Assembly: GCF_000368765.1 (NCBI RefSeq)
Contig: NZ_KB849655.1
Location: forward strand, 581,080-645,079
Source of the DNA: Acinetobacter junii CIP 64.5
Lineage (GTDB): Bacteria > Pseudomonadota > Gammaproteobacteria > Pseudomonadales > Moraxellaceae
DNA: 64,000 bases
Direction of reading: 5' to 3'
In this document: positions 56,127 to 64,000 of the stretch, one piece after another
Position numbering within the stretch: the stretch's first letter is position 1
Layout: each line of letters opens with the position of its first letter
The notes under the pieces: model-generated
Seen by the model: only the letters and a program-made list of their open reading frames with translations
Databases searched by the model: none
What the model was told of the DNA's origin: nothing
Made by a program: the position numbers and the translations under genes

Positions 56127-58907
56127 TTATTCTTCCGCATTTCCATCTTCTTCAGCTTCTTCAATCTCATTGACCATGACCCTTGTTGTCAGGGATTGAG
56201 CTGAAGCCGTGGTTTTTAAATTCATAAACCCATTTCTATCCGTTACACCCTTTTGGATATTCCCACTTTCATCAATAAGAAGATAAGGTCTTTTCATTAA
56301 TGCCTGATTTTCTTTATTTTTAACTAAATATTGAAGAATATAGGGGTTATCCATTTCAGGCAAAACAGGCATTTGTGGTGATATAGTTGCCCCATCCATA
56401 AACAAATGCTGCCCTGCTTTTGCTTCAAACTTGCCACTGGTCACAGGGAAAATACCTGAACCATTCAGTTTGATCTGAGAACCACCGGCAGTAATCACAA
56501 TTTCTTTGGGGCTAGTGATCTCAATGCGGTCTTCGGTTGAAATAATCTGAATGCCTTGCTTGGCCAGTAAGTCCATGCCATCCGATTGAGCCTGAACCTC
56601 AAACTTACCTTTGGCAGCAACCTGCTTAATCCCACTCTCTGCGGCAAACAGGCTAATCCTGTTTTGTGCATGCGTAATCAGGTTCTTCTGTGTACTTAAA
56701 TTGATACTATCACCTGCAAACTGGTTGATCTACCCATCCGCAGATAAATGAATATCTTCATTGGTACTTAAACCAATACCCGCACGTGAGTTCAGCAATA
56801 ATAGTGATTTTTTAAATTGAGCAATTTTATCTTGAATCTGCTCAGCGAATTCTTTGAGTTGATCAACGGATTCAATTTCATCGGTCTGCTGGTTCTTGGC
56901 CACTTCACTTAAGGCTTTGGCATTGTTTTGATTGCCTTCCAGCTGCTGCTTGGCAGGCTGTACATCAAGATGTTCACCTTGCGCCTTATCCTGTTTATGC
57001 GTGGAAACGAGTAAACCTTCACCTGCACGTACTGCACCCCATTGATCTGTACGCAATTCAAAGCCTTCACCGCGGTCTTCGCTTTCCGCTGTAGCTTTTG
57101 GGTGGCTCAGTTTACCAAGATTCAACTGGCTGGCAGCATGACTGCTTTGCAGTTGCGCACTGATCTGACCTGTAGTGTCATCAAAACGCAGTTGGTTAAA
57201 ACCTTCGCCCTGATATTCTCTGGACTTAATCCCTGCCAGTTTTTTGGTGTCTGGCAGCTTGCCGGCATTGTCAAACTTGGTTGGACTGCGATGGGCTTCG
57301 TGAATGCGTCCGACCACAAATGGACGGTCAATGTTGCCATCAAAGAAGTCAATTACCACGATTTCATCGATACGTGGCAGGAAGCGTGCACCATAGCCTT
57401 CACCAGCCCAAGGGGTCAGTACATCGACCCAGGCTGAATCGGTATCGTTGTCATTGGCCCCCGCACCACCATCGTGGTTATGGTCTTCACTACGGGTAAA
57501 CAAGAAACGGACTTTGACACGGCCCCATTCATCCACATGGATTTCTTCACCGCTTGGCCCTACCACTTTAGCGCGTTGTGGGTGTACTGTGGGTCGGTGT
57601 TGCTCTGGTTGATATTCAGGGACTGTTTTGATGTTACGGCGTTGTAAGGTCAGTGTATTGGCTTGGCGTTCTTCTTTATTGGTTTGGATATTGGCATTTT
57701 GCCAATTGCTTTGTTGCAGCAATTGGTTAATTTGCTGGTTCAGATCTTTGGGAAGGTTGTTTTGATTATAGTAGCTTTTGCCTGTAATCAGAAATTCTTG
57801 ATCTGATCCACTGTGTTGGTCTATTTCAGGATGTTCAGTCAGTTGAAACCAGTAGCCTACTTGTGTATCACGTACCGTAGTTTGAGCGGTGAAGTATTTG
57901 GATTGTAGGTCGTGATAGTGTCCTAAGATTTGGTTAAACTTTTCGATTTGTGAGTTGCCTGATGCGGTCACTCCATCTTCTCCGTTGAGGTCTTGCATCC
58001 ATGCTGGGCTAAAGTGCCATGCATCCTCTAAGCTGAGACTGGCATTGTCGAAGTGTGCACTATGTTGATGGGTACTTTGTACACGTCCTGCACCCTGTTC
58101 TTGTTTCAGTACATCAGCTTGCCAGCGTTGGATATACACACTATTGGGTTGCAGTGAGCGTTGTCCTATCAAACTAGTCATACTGTCATATTGTTCTGTG
58201 GCGTTACTGCGACGGTATCGAATCTGTCGACGCGCTAAAGTTCGGTATTGACTGTTGTCATCAATCAGACGGAGTTTTTGGGGTTGGATGGCTGCACTGC
58301 TGTTTGGCACGATCAGCAGTGCTTCATCAATAAGCCAGTTGATGCCTTCACTACGTAATAATCGAGTTAAGAACTCATAGTCCGTTTCGTTGTGTTGCAT
58401 GATAAATGGACGGACACCATCGTCTTGTTGTAGTCCATTTAAATCAAGGCTTAGGCTCGCAGCGAAGAGTGAGCTTTTTTGTTGCCATTCTTTAAATACA
58501 ATCTCTATAACATCAACCACAGTTTTATTGATAAACACACGGCTATTGCGACGTTTTTTCCACAGTGCAGTAGGATCTACAAGTGTAAGTTTATAGAGGC
58601 TTAAACTGCCGTCGGATTGGCCCTGAAAGGCCTGAGTAATAAGACCTGTAGTGCGAAACAATTGTCCTGAGTCAGTGACTTGATCAACCGCGACTTGGCT
58701 ACCAATGAATTGTTTTAATGAAATCGTAGCATCAGTGGATAAGCAAATCAGTTCCGCACGGATGCCTTGATTGATTTCATGTTGCCCATCTATGCGTTGT
58801 AAAAAGACTTTGGCATTTAATATAGGATTGGAAAATTGAATATGGAGGGCACGTTTTTGTGAAGTGATGCCTAATTGATCTAATGCGCGAAATATATTAT
58901 TCAACAT
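56127..58907 (-). pseudogene. vgrG: VgrG type VI secretion spike, interrupted by an in-frame amber codon
   Basis: The ATG at 58907 begins a VgrG: N-terminal gp27-like domain (LVDPTALWKKRRNSRVFIN; FIMQHNETDYEFLTRLLRSE), the gp5 OB-fold (VKVRFLF ... DVLTPWAGEGYGARFLPRI; VGRIHEAHRSP) and the start of the beta-helix (LRFDDTTGQISAQLQSSHA). At codon 726 the frame meets TAG (56730-56732) in ADG-stop-INQFAGDSINLST, then stays open in the same frame to 56127, including the DUF2345 spike (EDRIEITSPKEIVITAGGSQIK) and a C-terminal transthyretin-like cargo adaptor (MNLKTTASAQSLTTR). Homologues usually have Q here (CAG to TAG). An internal ATG at 56576 could start the tail alone. Without the tail, the spike should not load its effector. 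Confidence 0.88.
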
Positions 58908-59088
58908 CTCTTGTTATTTAATATTGACTTAAATTTCGCGCATTCTATAAACGATAGACTAATCTGTCTATATTTTTAATGTTAATTTATTGCAACAAAT
59001 TAACTAATCTGTTGAATTCTCAAAATTAATCTCGTAATTTCAATCATACGGTAGACTTAAAATAATTTTCTTTAGGTATATCAACAAC

Positions 59089-59406
59089 TTAAACACAAAT
59101 TTGTGTTTTAAAATCTGATTCAGATTGTAAATATTTTTTTATTTTAAGTGCCTGTAAAAGTGCTTCACCAAGTTGCTTTTTCTGTTCTGCAGTTCGCCCA
59201 CTTAACAGATATAACTTGAGATGAATATATGCTTCTAAAGGCAGATTTATTCCAATTAAAAAACTCTGATCTTTGAAAATTCGTGACTTAATGTCCTGTT
59301 CGACAAATTGCTTCGAGTCAAGTAATGTTGAATTAATTCGCTCTAATAATTGAACTTCATCTAAATCAATCAAGTTTGCTGAATAGTTCACTATGATATG
59401 AGGCAT
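59089..59406 (-). CDS. CHMI-like tautomerase-superfamily protein
   Basis: 105 residues resembling 5-carboxymethyl-2-hydroxymuconate isomerase: it starts MPHIIVNYSANL with the N-terminal proline that acts as base, then IKSRIFKDQSFLIG and a terminal GEALLQALK helix. No homoprotocatechuate-pathway genes are nearby, so the substrate is unclear. It is 9 bp downstream of the Pif1-like helicase gene, in the same transcript. Confidence 0.78.
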   Translation of the reverse strand: MPHIIVNYSANLIDLDEVQLLERINSTLLDSKQFVEQDIKSRIFKDQSFLIGINLPLEAYIHLKLYLLSGRTAEQKKQLGEALLQALKIKKYLQSESDFKTQICV

Positions 59407-59415
59407 ATGATCGTC

Positions 59416-61128
59416 CTATTCTATAAATAACAATGCCAAACGCACCTGATCATAAGCCATTCTCGGACTAGTTGCTTCAACAATCGGGCGTAATTTAATA
59501 GAGCCATCATCCGTAAAATGTTCTGGATTTTTACGCTTGCTCAATCGTTTATAGATTTTTCGAACTTCCTCAACAACTTCATCACCAGGATGTGCAACTG
59601 AAATATCCAAACCTTGCTCTTTGTGAAGGCGCGATAAATGATTGATGATGGTAGCTGGAGTCAAACCTCTCTCGTGAGCAATATCTTCAATTTCATAACC
59701 ACCCTCAAACAATGCCTTCGTTTCATCCAAAGTAGCAGCCGCATAATTTTGCTTAGCTCCTTTGCTTAATTTTTTCTCATTTCGACTAATTTCAGTCGGG
59801 TTCAAAGTCCCCCCACAGTGTCGAATAAAGGCATTATGTTGAGTTGTCAAATCCATTTGTTCAAAGCTGATTTCCGCCTCACTCGAAAGCTCTTGAAAAC
59901 GGCGATCTGCTTTTATTGCTAAACTATCCAACTCTAAAGCTTGCTCATTAAATCCAAGAAGTTTTAGACCTGTTAGTGATTTTAAACGCGAAAGAGCCAC
60001 ATACCCCTGACCTTTTTCAAAAGTATGGGTAAGATTGATTTCGGCAGCTTCTAAAGTCATTCCTTGGCTTTTATGAATCGTAATCGCCCATGCTAGACGT
60101 AATGGAATTTGTTGAAAACTTGCAATCACTTTGCCTGCTTCATTTTCAATTGACCATGTTTCTGGCTCAACCAATAATGTTGTTCCATCCGTCAATTTAA
60201 CTTTTGGCAAGATCCCTTGTGTATCATCTTCCTCGAAGCCAATCACCTCTCCCAAGCTTCCATTGATATATCCCATATCAAAATTGTTTTTTACAAACAT
60301 AACTTTGGCATGCTTTTTCAAGGTAAGTTCTTCTGGAGCGCGAACAGATGATTTCAAGGTTTCAATCAGTTTTTCATTTCCATCAACAACCGCATTGAAT
60401 TGATGGCTCTCGTTATCAATTTCATTCAAATGCTGATAATTAATGTTATCAACATCCATATTATGTGTATAAAGTCGTGTAAACGTCTCACCTATATCGT
60501 GATGTTTAGACTGCTGCAATGCTGAGATATGGTGATTTTGAATACTTTGAGCACGAATAGCGTTTAAAATTTGGTTAAGAATTTCATCGTCTTGACGATG
60601 TTGTTCGGTTAAATAGCAAACTCGAAATTTAGCTTCAACCCATGCATCAGACATAAAGCAAAATTTATCACGGTTGGCTTCACCGTTTCGACCTACGGGT
60701 GGTAACTGGAAAAAATCTCCCGCAACAATCACTTGTATGCCACCAAAAGCCTCATCGCTTTCTTTAAAATATTTTAAGACTTGATTAACAAGATTTAGCT
60801 GCTTAGCGTGCAGCATTGAAATTTCATCTATGATAAGAACCTGAGCATTTTCTAAATGTTCTTTTAAATACTTACGCTCTTTCATACGCTTAAGATCATC
60901 ATCACTCAAGCTATCTTTAATTCCAATCCCTGCCCAAGTATGAATAGTCATACCATTCATATGCGTCGCTGCAATTCCAGTAGATGCAGTGATCGCTACT
61001 GGAACTTTACGCGCCTTGAGGTACATGATGTATTGATTGAGCGTATAGGTTTTACCTGCACCAGCTGAACCTGTTAGGAAAACATTTTCCCCAGCTTTGA
61101 GTATATTCAGTGCAGTTTCTTGTTTCAT
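59416..61128 (-). CDS. Pif1/RecD-like SF1 helicase with C-terminal helix-turn-helix
   Basis: 570 residues from ATG 61128 (MKQETALNILKAGENVFLTG). Walker A GSAGAGKTYT, Walker B IIDEISML, GDFFQLPPVG, CYLTEQHRQDD and the motif VI-type region AITIHKSQGMTLEAAEI with GQGYVALSRLKS place it in the Pif1/RecD2 group. It has a C-terminal HTH_40-like segment (GGYEIEDIAHERGLTPATII) also found in some RecQ/Pif1-like proteins. Likely unwinds or remodels DNA, e.g. at replication forks or G-quadruplexes. It is divergent from a lipase-like gene. Confidence 0.88.
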   Translation of the reverse strand: MKQETALNILKAGENVFLTGSAGAGKTYTLNQYIMYLKARKVPVAITASTGIAATHMNGMTIHTWAGIGIKDSLSDDDLKRMKERKYLKEHLENAQVLIIDEISMLHAKQLNLVNQVLKYFKESDEAFGGIQVIVAGDFFQLPPVGRNGEANRDKFCFMSDAWVEAKFRVCYLTEQHRQDDEILNQILNAIRAQSIQNHHISALQQSKHHDIGETFTRLYTHNMDVDNINYQHLNEIDNESHQFNAVVDGNEKLIETLKSSVRAPEELTLKKHAKVMFVKNNFDMGYINGSLGEVIGFEEDDTQGILPKVKLTDGTTLLVEPETWSIENEAGKVIASFQQIPLRLAWAITIHKSQGMTLEAAEINLTHTFEKGQGYVALSRLKSLTGLKLLGFNEQALELDSLAIKADRRFQELSSEAEISFEQMDLTTQHNAFIRHCGGTLNPTEISRNEKKLSKGAKQNYAAATLDETKALFEGGYEIEDIAHERGLTPATIINHLSRLHKEQGLDISVAHPGDEVVEEVRKIYKRLSKRKNPEHFTDDGSIKLRPIVEATSPRMAYDQVRLALLFIE

Positions 61129-61287
61129 AATTTCGTCAGTCAAAAACAACAGCACATAGCTTAACGATTTTTTAATAAAAATAAAAATCTAGCTGTTTAG
61201 AGAACTGCCAATGTCGCAGATTTGGATTGACAACTTATAGTTTTCATTTAATGTGTTTGCTAATGAATTTTGACTCGATATATAACA

Positions 61288-62253
61288 ATGAATACTTCAA
61301 ACCTTCATACATATCAAACAGATATATTAGGTGAGGATTATCAGCAACTGACTTTAAATTTTGCTGATGATTACGATGGCAAAGTCGTGGCAACATTAAT
61401 TCGAAAAAAAGCCCACAACCCAACAAAAAAAGCTGTTTTGTATATTCATGGTTTTGCTGATTATTTTTTTCAAACCGAAATGGCTGAAAAATTTAATCAA
61501 CATGGTTATGACTTTTATGCGCTCGACCTAAGAAAATATGGTCGTTCGAAGCTTCCGCATCAGAAATTGTATTATGTACTTGATTTAAGAGAATATGATG
61601 CTGAAATCAGTAAAGCACTCGAGATGATCGCTAAAGAAAATCATAATCAAGTTCTATTGGCAGGACATTCAACGGGTGGACTCATCTCAACCTTATATGC
61701 TGCGCATTATCCTGATCATCGTTTAATTAAAGCATTATGGGCAAATAGCCCATTTTATGACTTTTATAAAAGTGTGATTGAGAAAAAAGTCGGTATTCCT
61801 CTATTAAGTGAAGCAGGTAAACATTTACCCAATGCCAAATTTCCAAGTGGGCTAAACCCTTGGTATACCCCAAGTTTGCATAAAGACTTTTATGGAGAGT
61901 GGGATTTCAATTTAGATTGGAAACCTAAATCTATGCCATTTGTACATTTGTGTTTCGTTCACGCGATTCATGAAGCGCAAAAAGAAATTCATCGTGGTGT
62001 AAGTTTGAAAATTCCAACGCTGATCATGCATTCCCATCAATCTAAATATCCTAAAAAATGGGGTATAGATGCGCAGCAAAGCGATGTGATTCTTGATGTG
62101 AAAGATATGATTCACAATGCTAAGAAAATGAAAGGTGATGTACAAACTTTAGCAATTCATAATGGTTTACATGATCTTGTTCTGTCGGCGCCACCTGTTC
62201 GTGAAAACGTTTACCAACAATTGTTCCAATGGTTAGAACAAAAAATTCAATAA
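61288..62253 (+). CDS. alpha/beta hydrolase, monoacylglycerol-lipase-like
   Basis: About 321 residues from ATG 61288. Oxyanion motif LYIHGFADYFFQ, nucleophile GHSTGG in VLLAGHSTGGLIS, and a C-terminal catalytic histidine in IHNGLHDLVLS. Similar to lysophospholipase L2/monoacylglycerol lipase. No signal peptide, so cytoplasmic. An in-frame TTG lies 18 bp upstream. Confidence 0.87.
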   Translation: MNTSNLHTYQTDILGEDYQQLTLNFADDYDGKVVATLIRKKAHNPTKKAVLYIHGFADYFFQTEMAEKFNQHGYDFYALDLRKYGRSKLPHQKLYYVLDLREYDAEISKALEMIAKENHNQVLLAGHSTGGLISTLYAAHYPDHRLIKALWANSPFYDFYKSVIEKKVGIPLLSEAGKHLPNAKFPSGLNPWYTPSLHKDFYGEWDFNLDWKPKSMPFVHLCFVHAIHEAQKEIHRGVSLKIPTLIMHSHQSKYPKKWGIDAQQSDVILDVKDMIHNAKKMKGDVQTLAIHNGLHDLVLSAPPVRENVYQQLFQWLEQKIQ

Positions 62254-62268
62254 TCATATTTATATTTG

Positions 62269-62317
62269 GCTGATTGAATCAGAGCAGTTATGAACTAGTT
62301 CTGATTTGGTCAGCTTC
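62269..62317. other. long imperfect hairpin downstream of the hydrolase
   Basis: GGCTGATTGAATCAGA and TCTGATTTGGTCAGC pair around a 16-base loop. It lacks a T-run, so it may be a weak terminator, a protective 3' structure or a repressor site before the permease gene. Confidence 0.55.
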
Positions 62318-62533
62318 AATTTAAAAACGCACCAAATTTTAGCATTTTCTAAAAAAAGCCAAGCCATCAGCGCTAAAAACAAATAAATCCAGTGCATAAA
62401 AAATAGTCATAAATTTATAAAAACCCCAAATATTTTACCAAATGGAATAAAAACACTCTTCTAACCCATCTAACGACATTTTAGGCATCAGTTTTGCACT
62501 TCATAAGATGAATAAATCTTCTTGGAGTGTTTT

Positions 62534-63775
62534 ATGAATCACTCAAAATCTCCCTCATTTACTGCAAATGATACGTCTATTAACTCAGATGAATACTTTT
62601 CACAACGCCAACTTAAACAAGGATCTGTTGGTTGGGTGTTATTGATTGGGCTCGGTGTAGCTTATGTTATTTCAGGCGATTTCGCTGCTTGGAATTTTGG
62701 ACTAGCTCAAGGTGGTTGGGGCGGAATGTTTATTGCCACCATTTTAGTTGCGATTATGTATTTGTGCTTATGCCTATCAATGTCAGAAATGTCGTCTATG
62801 ATGCCAACTGCAGGTGGCGGATATAGTTTTGCACGTTTAGCATTTTGACCTTTCGGCGGATACCTGACAGGCACAGCGATATTGATTGAATATGCAATCG
62901 CTCCTGCTGCAATTGCTGTGTTTATTGGCGCTTATTGTGAATCATTATTTGGTATCAATGGGTGCATGATTTATCTAGCCTGTTATCTCATTTTTATGGG
63001 GATTCATTTAAAGGGTGCTGGTGAAGCGCTAAGTATTATTTTTGCAATCACTTCGATTGCAGTTCTAGCATTGATTGTTTTTATTGCAGCAATGCTGCCA
63101 CATTTCCAATTTTCTAATCTTTTTAATATATCTACCACTTCAGCAGCAGGTGCAAACGCCTTCTTACCGAATGGCTATATAGGCATATGGGCAGCAGTAC
63201 CTTTTGCCATCTGGTTTTTTCTCACCGTTGAAGGTGTCCCTCTAGCAGCTGAAGAAGCAAAAGAACCTCAGAAATCTCTCCCTCGTGGACTAATTGGTGC
63301 AATGTTGATCCTGACGACTTTCGCATTACTGATTTTGATCTTAGGTGTTGGTGCCGCAGGTGCAGATACATTAAAAAATTCTGGAGCCCCTTTAGTTGAT
63401 GCACTCATTACTGTGTATGGTAAGGATTCTTGGTTAGCAACTTTTGTTAATTTCGTTGGTTTAGCTGGACTGATTGCAAGCTTCTTTTCCATTATTTATG
63501 CTTATTCTCGCCAATTATTTGCATTATCACGCGCTGGTTATCTTCCTACATCCTTATCATTGACCAATAAAAACAAAGCGCCTTATTTGGCAATTATTAT
63601 CCCAGGTATCATCGGTTTTTTCCTGTCATTGACCAAACAAGGTGATGCACTGATTTTAAAGGTTGTCTTAGAGAAGGTGGTTATTGGTCACATCAGTTTC
63701 GTGATTTGCTACAATACAGCTTACTGCTTTCCGATTGGTGTACCAGTTAATATCACAAGGTCAGCTTGTTGAATA
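62534..63775 (+). pseudogene. eat: ethanolamine permease (APC family), interrupted by in-frame TGA and with an aberrant C-terminus
   Basis: Start ATG 62534 with GGAG upstream. The reading frame (LKQGSVGWVLLIGLGVAYVISG ... PTAGGGYSFARLAF) meets TGA at 62846-62848 and continues unchanged with PFGGYLTGTAILIEYAIAPA, a core segment of ethanolamine permeases; the usual codon is Gly (GGA to TGA is one change). The frame then runs to about 63660 (TKQGDALIL) and goes abruptly into KVVLEKVVIGH, unlike homologues, missing the last ~80 residues. No eut genes are adjacent. The product is probably non-functional. Confidence 0.85.
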
Positions 63776-63816
63776 AAAAATTCAATCAAAATTAATAAAA
63801 GAGTTTAATCAAATTT

Positions 63817-64000
63817 ATGAATCTCCGAACTTCATTTCCAAAGACAATTTATGCAATTCAACATCTTGCGTTTGAAGACCTCGGCTCTCTTGAAGATGTA
63901 TTCTATCAATTAGGTTTTAGAGTAAGGTATTTTGAGGCTGGTGTAGATGATCTAACTCAAGCACTAAACTATGAAGGATTAACGATTATCCTTGGTGGTC
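63817..64000 (+). CDS. type 1 glutamine amidotransferase, partial (runs off the right edge)
   Basis: The first 61 codons are visible: MNLRTSFPKTIYAIQHLAFE then GSLEDVFYQLGFRVRYFEAG and the oxyanion strand IILGG. This matches class I glutamine amidotransferase-like proteins related to GMP synthase (GATase1). The catalytic Cys-His-Glu lies outside the window. The ribosome site is weak. Confidence 0.75.
   Translation, partial: MNLRTSFPKTIYAIQHLAFEDLGSLEDVFYQLGFRVRYFEAGVDDLTQALNYEGLTIILGG

Noticed and set aside
63661..63780. Reverse-strand LTGTPIG motif as the end of a fumarylacetoacetate hydrolase or pyruvate kinase gene
   Set aside because: Only about 15 residues fit, and the upstream frame is closed by stops; could be chance.

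Overview
The window looks like a chromosomal segment of an Acinetobacter species. It is AT-rich, the chlorhexidine efflux pair aceI/aceR is nearly identical to my memory of the A. baumannii proteins, the recA upstream region shows no LexA box, and both insertion sequences are of kinds common in this genus. I name the genus from gene content and protein similarity by eye, not from a database search.

Layout. 1-1896 holds the N-terminal two thirds of pgk, a DUF2237 gene and maf. 1894-4412 is a damaged junction: an intact IS3-family element sits between the 3' end of a DHA2-type efflux gene and the 5' part of a secreted protein made of StcE-like beta repeats. 4765-12725 carries a lipid block (serine hydrolase, MaoC hydratase, long FabG reductase, with a thiolase transcribed divergently) and an oxidoreductase-rraA-GST operon. 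12924-16919 has rpsT, a large StcE-like M66 protease gene split by one in-frame stop, and a histidine phosphatase. 16973-24955 is housekeeping: cysQ, yrfG-hslR, recA-recX, the 4.5S RNA gene ffs, cpoB, ppiD, hupB, and a phasin. 25165-31338 contains an SCP2-domain protein and the complete isc-hsc-fdx iron-sulfur operon under a clear IscR type 1 operator. 31378-37208 has a class III nucleotide cyclase, a HIT protein and mfd. 37209-43604 holds aceI/aceR, transaldolase, a LysE exporter, BenE and a Kef-type antiporter; most of this block has visibly more G/C-ending codons. 43770-53368 returns to AT-rich housekeeping (RDD protein, dienelactone hydrolase, sdaA, pepN, two DUF2147 paralogues, a zinc-ribbon protein, thiM). 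53436-58907 is a type VI secretion cargo island: a decayed IS5-family element, a likely immunity protein, a likely pore-forming effector, and vgrG with an amber codon in its spike. 59089-64000 has a CHMI-like protein, a Pif1-like helicase, a lipase-like hydrolase, a broken ethanolamine permease gene and the start of a glutamine amidotransferase.

How the parts work together. The best defined unit is the Fe-S system: IscR senses clusters, IscS/IscU/IscA build them, HscB/HscA/Fdx deliver electrons and transfer clusters. The fabG-maoC-hydrolase operon facing a thiolase, plus the phasin, points to acyl-CoA or polyester-like metabolism, which is inference. The accessory parts are extracellular weapons or uptake systems, and most are damaged: two StcE-like genes, vgrG and the permease each carry a stop, frameshift or truncation, while every complete core gene is intact.

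The strongest leads for something new are the LysM/glycine-zipper effector with its membrane partner gene behind vgrG, and the M66-protease/ricin-lectin architecture. No CRISPR array, prophage, tRNA or rRNA was seen.
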